Shown one piece after another: positions 46,401-58,877 of a DNA stretch of 64,000 nt. The stretch comes from Eopsaltria australis (Eukaryota; Chordata; Aves; Passeriformes; Petroicidae), in the NCBI GenBank assembly GCA_034509425.1, contig JAVTVJ010000789.1:434001-498000 (forward strand), given 5' to 3'. The notes beneath the pieces were generated by a model. That model was not told the DNA's origin. It saw nothing but the letters and a program-made list of their open reading frames with translations, and did not search any database. The stretch's first letter is position 1; every line of letters begins with the position of its first letter. Made by a program: the position numbers and the translations under genes.

Positions 46401-49400
46401 CTATTGTAAACTGCTTCATTATTCCTGACTCAAATTCTCTCTTTCCTCTAATCCTCCTGCCTCCCTGGTAGAAATCCTGTGGCAAGAACCCTCAGGAAGT
46501 CCGGGAGAGGGCCACGGTCCTGCAGACTAAATTTGAAAATCACGTCCACTCCAGCGAGGGGAATGTCCGGTGGGCAAAGAAAGGTCAGTGAGTTCCCTTC
46601 CACTTATCCCACAAGGGCTCAGAGGAGCTGCCAGGCTTTTCTTCTGGGGCACAGCATCAGGGAAAAGGCCTGGAAGAAACATTTTGGGGCAATCGGGCTC
46701 TGCAGGGGGTTGAGGCGGGCCCAGAAGGCTTTGTGGTGATATTAAATGTTAATTTCTGGCGTTCCCATATTAGGTGCAAATGAGATTTACTCCTGGCTTT
46801 CAGTGGGATTCTCATCTGGGGGCTCTGACCCAATCACAGGAGCGAGTGGGTTGTGTGTGCTGTGCTGGGAAGGGGATGGGTGAATTCCTCCACCACATCC
46901 TGCTGCAGTTCCCATCAGATGCCTCCAGTTCACACCAGGGGTGAATTTGAAGCCTGAAAGACAGAACACAACCCTGACCAAGAAAGGATCTTGGACTGGA
47001 GCTGGTTGTGTGGGGTGGGAGATAAATGAGAGAGGGGGCAACAACTCAAAAAGGCAGAAGGAAAGGAAAAGGAAGAAAAAAGGAAGAATAAAAACTGGGA
47101 TGGATTTGATAATTGTAGCTGTGTACAAGTGTGGGGTTTGATCTGCCATCTTTTCCAAGCAGGATGCACAGCAGTTGTCACCGTGCAGTGTAAGAGACTC
47201 TTACCTTCTTCTTCTCTGGAAAATCCAGAGAAGATTTGGGAGAAAGATTAAAAATTTGCTGGGGATGTGACGGGAAAAAAACCACTGAACTGTCTCCTGA
47301 GAGGAGCCAAAAAGGTGGTGCAGTGTGGGAAGGCACTGTGGGAAGTCAGGCCCCAGAGCTCTTGGGCAATTACTTGGAATTTGACTGAGTTATTGAGACA
47401 AGCCCACAAAATGCAATTCTTCATACAAGACACTAAACCATTCTTGCTCACACTGTTTAGGACTGGAGCCTTTCCCCTTTTTTTGAGTCTCCTCTTCCCA
47501 CATCTCTCTTCCTCACTGTTTTCTTTTTTTACCTCATTGCTCTGAGTCAAGTCCTGCTCTCTGAGCTTGTGTAGAAGTTATTTCAGCTCTGCAGCATTTC
47601 CAGTTGAGAGGGGTCCCGGTGAGATGAATTTGAATGGTCTGCACTGTTTCTGTTCATGATTCTGTGTTCCTGCTGTGTGCACCTGCATACAGGTGTGGGA
47701 CAGGTGTGCCTCGTGTGCTCAGCTTCTGAAATCACCTTCTGAGGGGTCCAAAAACAGGGAAATTGCTCTTGGAGTTATACAATATCTGGAGAAGGGAAGG
47801 CTGTTCTCGATGAAAGTTAAGTTCAGCATGGAAATTATTTGGAATCTTGAGAGGTGATTGTTCAGGAGGGTGAAGGTGCTGGTTTTTTTCTGAATGTTGT
47901 ACTCACATTTTAGCTGATGACACAGCAGAGCAGCCAGAGCACCTCCTGTGACTCCCTGCTTACCCCAGATTATTCTGCATGCTTTTGATGGTGTGTGACT
48001 GTACTGAGGGGCAAAGGATTTGAAATTCTGCTGTTTCACTCTTTGCTCTCCCCCTGCCACTGCACATCCCTAGGCTGAAATCTCACCCCCCTTCCAGCAG
48101 CTGCAGTGCTGATTTCACTTCCTTGGGGTTTTGAAATACCTTCTTCCTACAGTGGAAGTGTTGGACTTGCTACACAAGCAGCTTGTACCCATTTTCAGGT
48201 GTGTGGTGTAATCATTTTTATAGCTGCTCTTTTAAATCCACAATCTCAAAGCATGTGACTGACATGATCACAATCCTTTATTCTGCATGGATGAGCTTCT
48301 TGTTGTTCCTTTGGGATTTCTTGTACCCCTTGCAAACTTCTAACCTGAAAAGTCTGTAACAGGGACAGCCAGTGGATAACTCTGGTCACACCTAAAAAAC
48401 CTCTGTGGTTCCTCTCTGCTCAATGTGTCTGTGCACACACCCACCTACACACACTTGTTGCTGACCTCAGCATTAATAACTTCTTCAGCCCCAGAAAAGA
48501 AGCACAGAAAATCCATCAGGAAGTGCTGAGATGTTGTGCATCCCATTTATCTTGTAGAGGAGCACTCCACCTCTTTTTCCAACTCTGCTATCTACATATG
48601 CAAATTTTCCACTGCTGAGTGGCTTCCATAAGCCCCTCTTCCTCCCCTCTGAGCCAGGCATCATGAATAATTAACATGGCAGCTGGCTTTTGCTTTCATG
48701 GCAGACAATCAATTGGAAACTGTGCCAGAGATGCATTTGTTTCTCTCTCTTTTTCTGTTTTTCCCCATTTTCTGACCCAGTCAATGTTAATAAGCAGTGC
48801 TTGCACTGCAGCCTGCTTTCAAAAGGCGAGTGGCTCCCTGCCCGCTCTCCCCTTCTGCCTCTGGGTCCTGAGTTTTTTCTGACTCAAATCAAATGGTTCA
48901 GGGAAGGTGCTGCCCTTCAAACTTGATTGACTGATCAGCAGTGAGATGGGTGGGAGGAGGGGTCTGCCTGGGCCCTGATACCTGAAGGGTGAACCTCATC
49001 AAGAGTGGAGCCCCTTTTGGAGAGTGGAGGATGCTCATCCTTGCAGGGTGAGAGGTGCTTCATTGCGGAGCTGTGGGGCCAGAAAGAGCTCAGGAGGCTG
49101 ATGCTCTGTGCCCCTGGGGTTACAGAGAGGGTAAGGAAGCAAACCCTGCTTTTCTCCTCCTCATTTCCCAGTTTTCCAGCCGGCATTTTGAGCATTTTGC
49201 CTTCTCTTTCTGTCCTCAGTGTCTGTGTGTGGAGAGGCACAGCAGTCACAGGAGCCCAGGGCTGTGGCACAGCGCTCAAATCCGTGGTGCTTTTGGTGCA
49301 TCCTTCCCTCCTGCTCCCACCTGCTCTGGCAAAGTGCCTCCCAGTTTGTCCAGCCATGCCCTGGGGCCAGTGCTGGGAGCTGGCTGCCAGTTGAGAGCCT

Positions 49401-52400
49401 GTGAACAGGTTATGTCACCTGTGTCCCTTTCATAGCTCGTTACCCTCTCATCCCCTGTTTAAAATACCAACAAACCAACCCATCTAACCCCCATCACACA
49501 TAGAACACACTGGATTTTCTCTTTTTACCTTTGATTTTCCACCCTTATATTTCCTGGAGAAAAATGGAGATGCAGAGATGCAAAGGATCAATTTAAATCC
49601 TCTGTCTTACATGTACACAAGTCCAAATCCCACTCCAAGGCAGTACCTGTTACCTTAGACTTGTGTTAGTGTGGTGAAAACTCTCAGCAGCTCAGGCAAT
49701 TTGTTCCTGTGGCACCAAGATGAGGAAGCCTTTACATGAATTATGGCCTGACCAGCACTGTTACCAGTCTTTGTGAGTTGTTTTCCCAAAGCTCTGTCTC
49801 TCTGATCACAAAATCATAAAAGAATTTCAACTTCAAAAAAAAAAAAAACCAAACCAAACCAATAAAGCTTTCAGTATCTGGCCACTCTAATTGCACATAA
49901 AAGCCAGAAAACATGGCTCTGGCAACACTGAGAGGTCTAAAGACCTGATAGTAAAGATTTTAAAAAGAATCTCATCCACAAAGGTCTTCATTTCAGTCTC
50001 GTGGGTGCTGTAATGAACAGCTCAGCTCTGAGCTGCTCACAGTTTCCTGGGCTGGGATTGTGACCTGCAGGTCCAGCCAGGCTCTCAGTTCAGCTCTGGG
50101 TTAGTGCCTTGCAGCTCTGCCTGGTTTTGTGTGCTCTGACTCAAAGCTGGGTCTGGCAGATGTCTGGCAGGACTTTGGGAAGAGGGGAGCCTTTGACACT
50201 TTGATTCTCTAACTCTGATCTGGGGAGTTGGTACCAGCAGCTTCTCCTCTCTGCACGGCTGTGGGAGGTGAGCTCAGCCTTCATAATAACGGGATCTTTA
50301 GTATCAACCATTTCAGATGCTGTGAGGCAGACAGCTATATTAGCTCCAGTGGGACTGAATTCAAAGCAGGAGCAAGTTCCTATTGTTCCCTTTGAAGAGT
50401 TACACCTTCTCATAGGTGAATTTGACCAATAACTTTATGAAAAAAAAAAAAAAAAAAAAAGCAGCGGAACAGGGTTTTTGAGAGCATTTGAGCTGGTTTA
50501 TGAGCCCTCAGAAGGATGGCCTTCAGACAAGACACTGAGACAGTATTTGGAATTTAGCATTCTCTTTTTTGGGAAAACACAGGTCTCTCGGTGCTCAGGA
50601 AGCCTCTAAAAGAGCAGCATTGTGAAATTGGGAAGAAGGTGCAAAAAACTCAATCTTTTCTTCTCATCGATTGGGAAAAGGAGTTCGCTTTGCTCAGTAA
50701 ACAGAGCTTTGATGGATTCCCTGGGTCCTTCCAGGAGCTGATCTGCTAAAATGACATTTTTATTACTGTTCATAAACTCCAATCTCCGGCTGCTGCCAAG
50801 AGATTACACATAAGCTGTGGGCAAACTTGCTGGTCCGGTGGCTCAACAGGCAAGGGCAGGAGAGGTGAGAGTTTAGAGCTCGCTGCTGTTGGCAGGGAGA
50901 GGGAGAGGAAGGTGCAGGTGGTGGTTTGGAGTCAGGGCTGGGGGGACACAGGAGGTTTAGCAAGCAGAGGAGCAGCAGGGGATTGAGGGGAGGCATTTTC
51001 TGAGCTGCAGAGTTTCCTGCCTGGCAGTCCCTCTATTCCCAGAGCAGGGGACAGCCCGGGTGTAGCAAACGTTCTGGGGACGGGGAGGAGCAGAGGTAGT
51101 GCTCATATTAGGGGATGATTGTCTTTAGAGCAATGAGCCCTGAGGGGAAGGGCATTACAGGAATATAAAGATGGGAAGGGAAATTTGCACACAGTTCTAT
51201 TATTTTTCCCTTTTGAGAAGGTGAGCTCTGTTCTCAGTGTGCTGATGAGTCAGGAAATCCATCCGGCTCTCAGATATTTATAAGGGACTAGCTGGTAACT
51301 GGTGAAAAATGCATGGACTACTGGGACTCTAATATCAGAGGAGTATTCCTGTGCCATCTCCACGCTTCTCTTTCTTGGTCCCTGCATCTCTGTTCCCACT
51401 CTCCTCTTATCTGCTGCCACTCAGTGTCGATGACTCTTGAGAGATGTGCTACAAACATCACCTTTGGTGGCCAAAGGGGCAGCCTTGCAGGAGGCAAACC
51501 CAGTCCAGCTCAGTGGAGCTTTGTCTCAGTTCCTAACACCTCCCCAGCACCTGCCTTCCCCTTTTGGGGTTGTACCAGTACTGTGCAACCTTCACAGGTT
51601 TTTAACATGCCAGCCTTTTCTGCCAGCTGCTGGCCAGAAGGTGTCCCAAAGGACCAGAGCAACGTCCTTCCAGCTGGAACAGCTGAATCTTTCAGTGTGT
51701 GTATAGATAGATAGATATAGATATATATATATAGAAATGCAGCAGCAAACACAATTCACTGGGTTTTTTTCCTTCCCCTCAGCACTGCAGTCTTTCCTTT
51801 GTGCCTACACCACCTATCCCAGGGACCTCAAGCACATCTTCCACATCAAATCTCTCCACCTGGGTCACGTGGCCAAGAGCTTTGGGCTGAGAGATGCCCC
51901 CCAGAACCTGACTGCTCTTCCAGCTGCAGGCTCGAAGAAGAAAAGCAAAGCAAGACCAAAAAGGTAGGTCAGTCTGATGTTCCTGAGCCAGGGAGCACTG
52001 GGCTGTGCTGTGCTTTGCTCCAGGAATCAAGTGTAAATCAAAAGGCAGATCTGTTGGTAGAAATTATCCTTCTGCAAACCTGGATGTGTGAGTAGTTCTG
52101 GCAAAAGCATTTCTGCAAATTCCTGTGGGATGTCTCCCCAGAATAGTCTGCAGCAACCCAGAGTTGCAGCTCTTTCCCCTCTGGTGTGTGCTCAGGGCTC
52201 TTCTGGGTACTCCTATTCTGTGTAAGGGAGACTCCCTGATGCTTCTGGAGGAGCCCTGAATCCTCTTCTGTGCCTGGAAAGGAGCTGAAGGTGCTCAGTG
52301 CATCTGATCCTGGCTGCTCTGAGCTGGTTCCACAGGACAGGTGATCCTCTCTTTGGGGATCACAGTGCTAAGGACACACTCTCTTCCCTGGTGCAATGGC

Positions 52401-55400
52401 AGGATCCAAACCTCTACCTTGCCAGTAAAATCACTGCAATAATCCAAAGGAGGAAAACCTTTTTTCTTTATCAGCATCAACTGTGACTCTTTCCATGTAA
52501 TTGTTGCTACAAACTCCGTTAGCAAGCCTCAGCCATGCAATTAAAGCACTAATCCACATAATTGTTCCAGGGCTGGGCACTTCTCTTGCACATGCACCTA
52601 TCCTGTGAAAAGGAAAAATGCAAGGGGAAGGGATTTTAAAATAAAAAGTTGGAGCCTGCATTGTCCTGCTTTCAGAAGCCACCAGGGACAAGCCACTGCT
52701 CTGCCTCCTGCTCCAGCTGACCCTCCTCAGCAGATGGGCAACAGGATGGGAATGCCCCTGTGAGCAGGGGATTTAACGGAGCTTTATTTCGGGAAGAATA
52801 GCCTGATTAGCTGATAAAGAGCATGTAAGATGGTATGGGGTGGGCTTTGATGTCTTGCTGGCCCAGCAGGGTGTCAAGCTATGACTGACAGTAGCGTGTC
52901 ACAGGATTACTTGGCCTGTAACAAAGCCTCTCTCTGTTCCTGTGATGTTGCTACTCTGTTAGAGCCACTTTTTCCCTTGTTACAAACCTCTTTTAGACGG
53001 AGGTTCCTCCTCCCGCAGTCCTCATCCCATTATAGCACAGACAAGCTCAGGATACAGTAGGTATTTACACGCAGGACGTGTGGGGTTGGGGGATGTGGAG
53101 GTGTTGGAACAAATGGTCTGAGAGTGATTTGAGGGCTCATTTGCACGTGGATCACAGAATTGCAGCTCAAGGAAAGTTGGGCAGACTTTGCACAGCTCCG
53201 TCACGGCTCAAGCTCCAGATTTCAAATCAAGGAGCATCTGGAAAGTTAAGACCTTGCAAAAAATAGCCAAAGTTGTGATGTGCAACAATTGTTCCTGCCT
53301 GTGAAACTTGCTTCTGATCAGCTCTCTGTGTGTGTGCTTAAAAAAATAAATAAATAGAGAGGGTATATTAGTATTTATAGGATAGTTTAGAGAAAGTGAA
53401 TATAGATTCAAATTCAGTCTGCACTTGCATAAATCCAAGAGAGTGCTGTTAACTTAGAGAATTGCTTTTGATTTCACACTGACAAAGCAGAAGGCAAAAC
53501 TTAGCCTGCCATTTAGAAGACAAACGGTTTCTAATTGTAAAAATGCAAGGCTTGGAATTATAACAGCACAGTCACAGAGCAATCTGTTTAATTCTATTTC
53601 TCACATGATGCTGTGAGTGTTGGTTGTCGTATTACACATTGTCTCCCAACATCCGATACTGGTTTTTAATCAGGCTGCTCACTAAAGCCTCATCTCTCAG
53701 CACCTGCCCAGAGAATAAAGAGCAGGCACTCCAGGTTGAAAGTGGGGTAAAGGCAATCATTAAATGTTTCCTTAAGAGGACAAAGAAAACTTTTCATTTC
53801 TTTTGAAGTCTCCCTTTGTGCTTGGCGCCTCCTTGGAGAGGCTGCTGGGGGAAGGTGAGACAGCGAGAGGGAGCAGCCAGGTGCGTGATGGTTCAGTGCT
53901 GAAACGTGGGAGCAGCCCTCTCCTCAGTGCCCATGTAAACTTCCATGTGTTTTTCAGAGGTCTTTGTGCAAACCAGCTGTCCCCTTAGCTGCAGTGGATC
54001 TTGCAAAACCCCATCTGAAGACGGAAAAATAATTGCTGGCGGTGTTTTCTGAAAGTTGCAATGCTGTGTTTAGGTGAGGGATGAGCACACGAACCAGATA
54101 CTGCATATTGAATTACAGTACATCAGCTCAGTCAGTGTCTGGGCTCATGCTTTGGCTGCAGGGTGGAGGCAAGGAAGCTGATCCCACTTCCATTGAGGGA
54201 TTAGCTCTCCTTGGTTCACTGTGGAGGCGCAGCACGCCCAGGAAGTGGCTGACAGGCCAGATAGACTTGTCTTTAGACTCCTTCACAATGCAGATGCCAA
54301 AGACCCACAGCCATTCCACCATGCATCCCTGTGCTGCTCAGTCCTTTTTGCATCCTGGATCAGTGGGCTTTCATGGGAATCTGTGGCACCTGAGGGTCTG
54401 CTTTGCCTTGGAATTCCACAAGGTCAGTGTGTGCCCCCAAAGGCTTTCAGTGCAGGGAGGAGTTGCAGCTTAATTTGCCTTGTTTGTGAGTTCAAGCCAT
54501 TACAAAGAAAGATGAATCTTTAGTTCAGCTGATTCTGTGGAACTCCCTGCTGCAGGAATCTCTGATGCAAGAAATGCTCAGAGAGATTGAATTTGCTTAT
54601 GAGTATCAAGAATTGCTACACCAAATGCAAAAAGTGATACAAAAACAAAGGTTAAACCCCTCCTTGTGCTTCCGAGTTTAAGTCCAGCCCTCAAGTAAAA
54701 TGGGATCAGGAAGAGGTGCCCAGGGTGCTTCTGAGAGCACTACTGATTATCACAGTGCATTGCTTGATGTGGAGATGGACATGGCCTGGAGGCTTTGGCT
54801 GCAAGATCATTGTGTTAATCCATTCTTCAGCATGGTCAGATAGGCTCAGACCACTCTGAAAATCAGACCTTGTAGCCCTGTGTGCTCCTCATGGCCAGGG
54901 CAGCAGTTTCCTTTGGGTGCAAACTCGTAGCCTTTTATCTTCTCTCCCACCTCACATCCTTGGTTCCACTTCTGAACATCTTGGCATTGACAATTTTGGG
55001 AAGGCAACACAGGGCTTGTGACTCAAGGTTGTAGCTGGGCCTCCCTGCACAATTGTCTCATCATTAGAAGCACTTTGCCTGGCAGTTTTTATGTGCACAT
55101 TTAGAGCTTTCCTGATACCACTTAATTAGTCAAAAGGCAACTTTGGAATTCTGCCTGCTGGGAATTTCACTTGGTGTGGGCAGTCTGCTCTAGAAAGCCA
55201 AACTGGAGCTCGGGTAAGAGCGTGGATCCATGGGCAGATGGAGCCCAAAATCAGAGTAAGAGACATGGCTGCTGTGAGGAAACATCCCCATCATTCTTCA
55301 GTAAGGCAGTTCAGGGACACAGGTGAGTCCTGGCTACCACATCATGATGTTATAAAATAAGTCCTCTTATGAAATTAAAGTTTTATAGTTATAAAACCTG

Positions 55401-58400
55401 TCTGATTATTACCTACATACAGCAATGCCCTTTCCTTTATTACTGTCCTGTTCCACTGTGGCTGCAGCACAGAGCCTTTGCTGCATCTCTGAGCAAGTTA
55501 ACAGTGCTTGCACACAGAGCTGGAAATCCTCTGTGCTGGGGGCTGTGCACCAAAATTACCATCTCTCTCTAATTGAAATATATTCTGTCCTCTAGGCTGG
55601 GAAAGGGCCTGATAGAAGCAAGAATCCTGGGAGGTTCCCAGCCTCCCAGTGCTGCTTTTGTTCTTTTTCCATGGGGTGAGGACCAAGGGATGGCAGTGAA
55701 AGTGAGACTGGGGTTTCTGTGTGGCTGAAATGCATTTGACTTCAGTAGGGCAAGGTGGGCTTTGCTGTTCAGCACATCCCAGAGTGGAGACCACCCTGCC
55801 CTGAGTGTTCTGGAACAGCCTTGGTGCTCGTTCTGCCTGGGTAATAATTTTCCTCAATCTTCTCAAGCCTCTGCATCAGCTGGGAGCAGAGGACCTGGGC
55901 CATCTGTTGACCTGTCGAGAGCAGTGTAGGATTGCTGATGGATTTCTTGCCCCCACTCTGCAAAAACAACAGCAGCAAAACCAACCCAAACAGGGTTGCA
56001 TTGGCTGCAGATGGTTCAGCCAAGGCTGTAAGTAGGAAAAGCAGGTGTTGCAGCAGCCTTGGCCCAGAGGTAACCCAGCTCTGCTGCTGGCACAGTGTCA
56101 AGGAGCTGTTGGAGATGCTGTCAGGCAGATTGATGGTGCAATCCACGTTGAAGTGTTTCCTGATAAATGGAGCAGCCTCCTCGGGTCTCCTCCAAAGACA
56201 CACCATGAGTTCTGGGACTGTGCATCAGAACCTCGTCCTCCTCCTTCCTCAGCTGGAGCAGTTTGGGAGCCTTTGGTTGCTGCAGATGCTGTGAGTTGGT
56301 TAAAGGTCACTACACCTGTGCTCTGCATTGCAGCAGCATCTCACACAGCAAGACAAAGGAACAGGCAGTGGTGCCAGCCAGGCTGAGAGACACCTCCAGG
56401 AACAAGCTCTCTCACCACTGAGGTGAAGACATGAGCAGAGGCATCTTCTGAGCCAGCAAAACAAGGCCCAGGAGAAGGAGATCAGTCCAAACCATGCAGA
56501 TTTCCTCAGAGATGAAGGGTTGGGCAGCACCAGCATCCCTAAGATCAGTGTGGCTCCTGAGTGGGGAAGGGGAGCAGCATGCTGGGAATTGCTCTCTAAG
56601 GAAAGAAGGATTTTACTCTTTCCTTCACTGGACACTTTTTCTTCCAGATGTTTCTCTCCTGCCTTTTCATCATTCAGTGATGTATTTAGCAAGGTTCACA
56701 AGATGTTTAAACACTGAATAAAATCATTCCAGTTTTCTGGAGGAGAATAGATTTTTTTTTTTTTTCTTTAAAACTTTGGCCTGGTCTTTTCCAGCCTTTC
56801 AGGAGACAACAAAGTCATCTGGGGACAGTTCCTGTTTCTTTATTGTCTGTGTGCTGAGGGTCTTGGTACCAGCTTTTGTGAGGTTGCAGCTTAATTACAG
56901 ATGTGCACAGGCAGCTCTAAACCTGAGTCTTTTATTCCTTCCTCTGTCTCAGTATTCCATGAGATCTAGACATGAGATCACAGCAAGAGATGCTGATAAT
57001 CCATGTGTTTTTCCAGTGATGGGAACATGGGTTCTGTCTGTGTTGCAAATGCATCTTACATTTACAGCCTTCCTGTGAAGCTTTTTGCCACAGTGTCACC
57101 ACACAGCTCCCCTAAATTAACATCCCACCAGCCCTCAGCAAAGGGGAAAGCACAGGGAGGTGGGAGAATGGACATGGAGGCCAGAGGGATGAAATACCTT
57201 GCCCAGGGATGCTCAGGGGGTGAGTGTTAAGGTCTTGCTCAGTTCTGGGCTTTGTCTCATAACATTGCTGGGGAAAGGTGCTCTGTGATTGCCTTGCTGC
57301 TGTGACAGAGCCCCAGAGACTGTCACCAGTTGAGCAGAGAGGGGAATTTACAGCTGTACAGCAGAAATCAGGGCTCCTGAGCTGGTGCAGTTTCCTGGTG
57401 TGCTGTCACTGCAGGCTGCTGCTGCTGCTGGTGCCTGCAGCTCTTCCCTCTCACGGTCAAACGGGGCCTTGACAGCTGCTTTTCTTGTGGCCACGATGAG
57501 CACAGGTTCCACAGCACAACTCCATTGATTTTTGTGGCCCTGGGTTAGAGGGAGAGAGCTCCCTTTTCCCTGCATCCCTGCTTTTCTGTGTACAGCTGAT
57601 CACCTCAGCAGGGAGTATTGATTTACTAATTGGGCAGCGATTTCACCTGATTGATAATAAAGTGTTGGACATCCTCCCTGCTGAGCTGCAGCTCAGCCCA
57701 GCAGCTACTGGTGGATTCCTTGTCCTTCTGCAGCAGAGAGTTCCCTGTTGTTAAATAAACTGGGCTGTTGCTTGGAAACCCAGGAATTACTGTAGGAAAT
57801 GTGTCAAATGGGAACTTTACCCACTGGTGGAAGGGGCTGAGCAGAGGATACACCTGCACGGGCTGTGGGAAGGGAGCAACAAATACCCCAGGCAGCCAAG
57901 AGTTCACTTCCCTTGTCTTCCCTGTGTGTTTGGCCTATTGAATGTGTTGATCCATTGCTGCAGCCAAAAATTCTTCCTTTTCTTCAGTCCCCCCTTGGGT
58001 TTGGACACCTGAAGGGACTTTGAGGCAGTGCTGTGTCACCTTTAGGGCTGCTGAGTCCCTGTCCCAAAACACACTGGCTGCTGTTCAGTTCCCTCATGTT
58101 CAGAGGGAACAGTTTGGTGTTCTTTCTTGAGATCTGCTACAGGTCCTTACTAGAACTTGCTCAGAGTGGGGCACCCTGGAGGTGTTGAAGGCCAGGCTGG
58201 AAGGGACTCAGGTTGGACCTGGTCCAGTGAAAGGAATGAGATGATCTTGAGGTCCCTTCCAGCCCAAACCAGTCTGTGACTCTGTGGTGACAAGGAGGAG
58301 AGTGGTTCATGCCACCACAAGTACCTGTGGACACCCTGTTGTGCCCAGGACCATGGGAGCAAGGTAGGGAATGACTGGTCCTGCAGCCAAGAGGTTGCAT

Positions 58401-58829
58401 TTTAAATAACTGAGGGTGAGATTTGCCCAAGGTTATGGAGCAGGACAGTGGCAGAACTTGTGGTGGGAAAATGCTGAGTGGGTTTTTATATTTATAGCTG
58501 GCAGTTCAGGGCTGCAGGGACATCCATGTTGGAGTTTGGTGGCCAGGCAAAATGCAGCTACCCTTGCAAAAGCCATTCTCTGGAGAGGGAGGCTGTGAGG
58601 TGCATGTGATGGCTGCAGGACACTGCAAGAAAAGAAAATCTCTTGGATCTGTTTGGTTTAGACTCACTCTAATTCTTTTCCCCTGGTTTGTTTGGGAGGG
58701 GATTGTGTTTTCAAGCTCTGGCTTTAAGCTCTGTTTATAAAATGTTTCCATTGTTCAATGTCATTGGGCTGTTAGGTGTACTATTATTACTCTTACTATA
58801 TTATTATTATTATTATTACATTATTATTA

Positions 58830-58877
<48 letters not shown>

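Larger units (their letters stand above)
40278..46471 (+). other. DDX31 intron 17
   Basis: The intron is 6.2 kb. It contains a CR1 copy (44490-44916), a 12-bp tandem (45028-45062) and an enhancer-like block (44020-44250). T-rich runs occur near 42755 and 43687 and A-rich runs near 46170. No exon was found. Confidence 0.75.
46584..51782 (+). other. DDX31 intron 18
   Basis: The intron is 5.2 kb. It contains a 21-A run (50440-50460), a GATA/TA microsatellite (51698-51734) and enhancer-like blocks at 48540-48930 and 50560-50840. No exon or CR1 was seen. Confidence 0.75.

Noticed and set aside
50140..50460. Processed pseudogene ending in the 21-A run
   Set aside because: No open frame or recognisable protein upstream and no target-site duplication seen; processed pseudogenes are rare in birds.
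53140..53220. Possible CR1 tail (ATCACAGAATTGCAGCTCAAGG then AAAGTTGG)
   Set aside because: Only a few words match the CR1 terminus and the following body does not.
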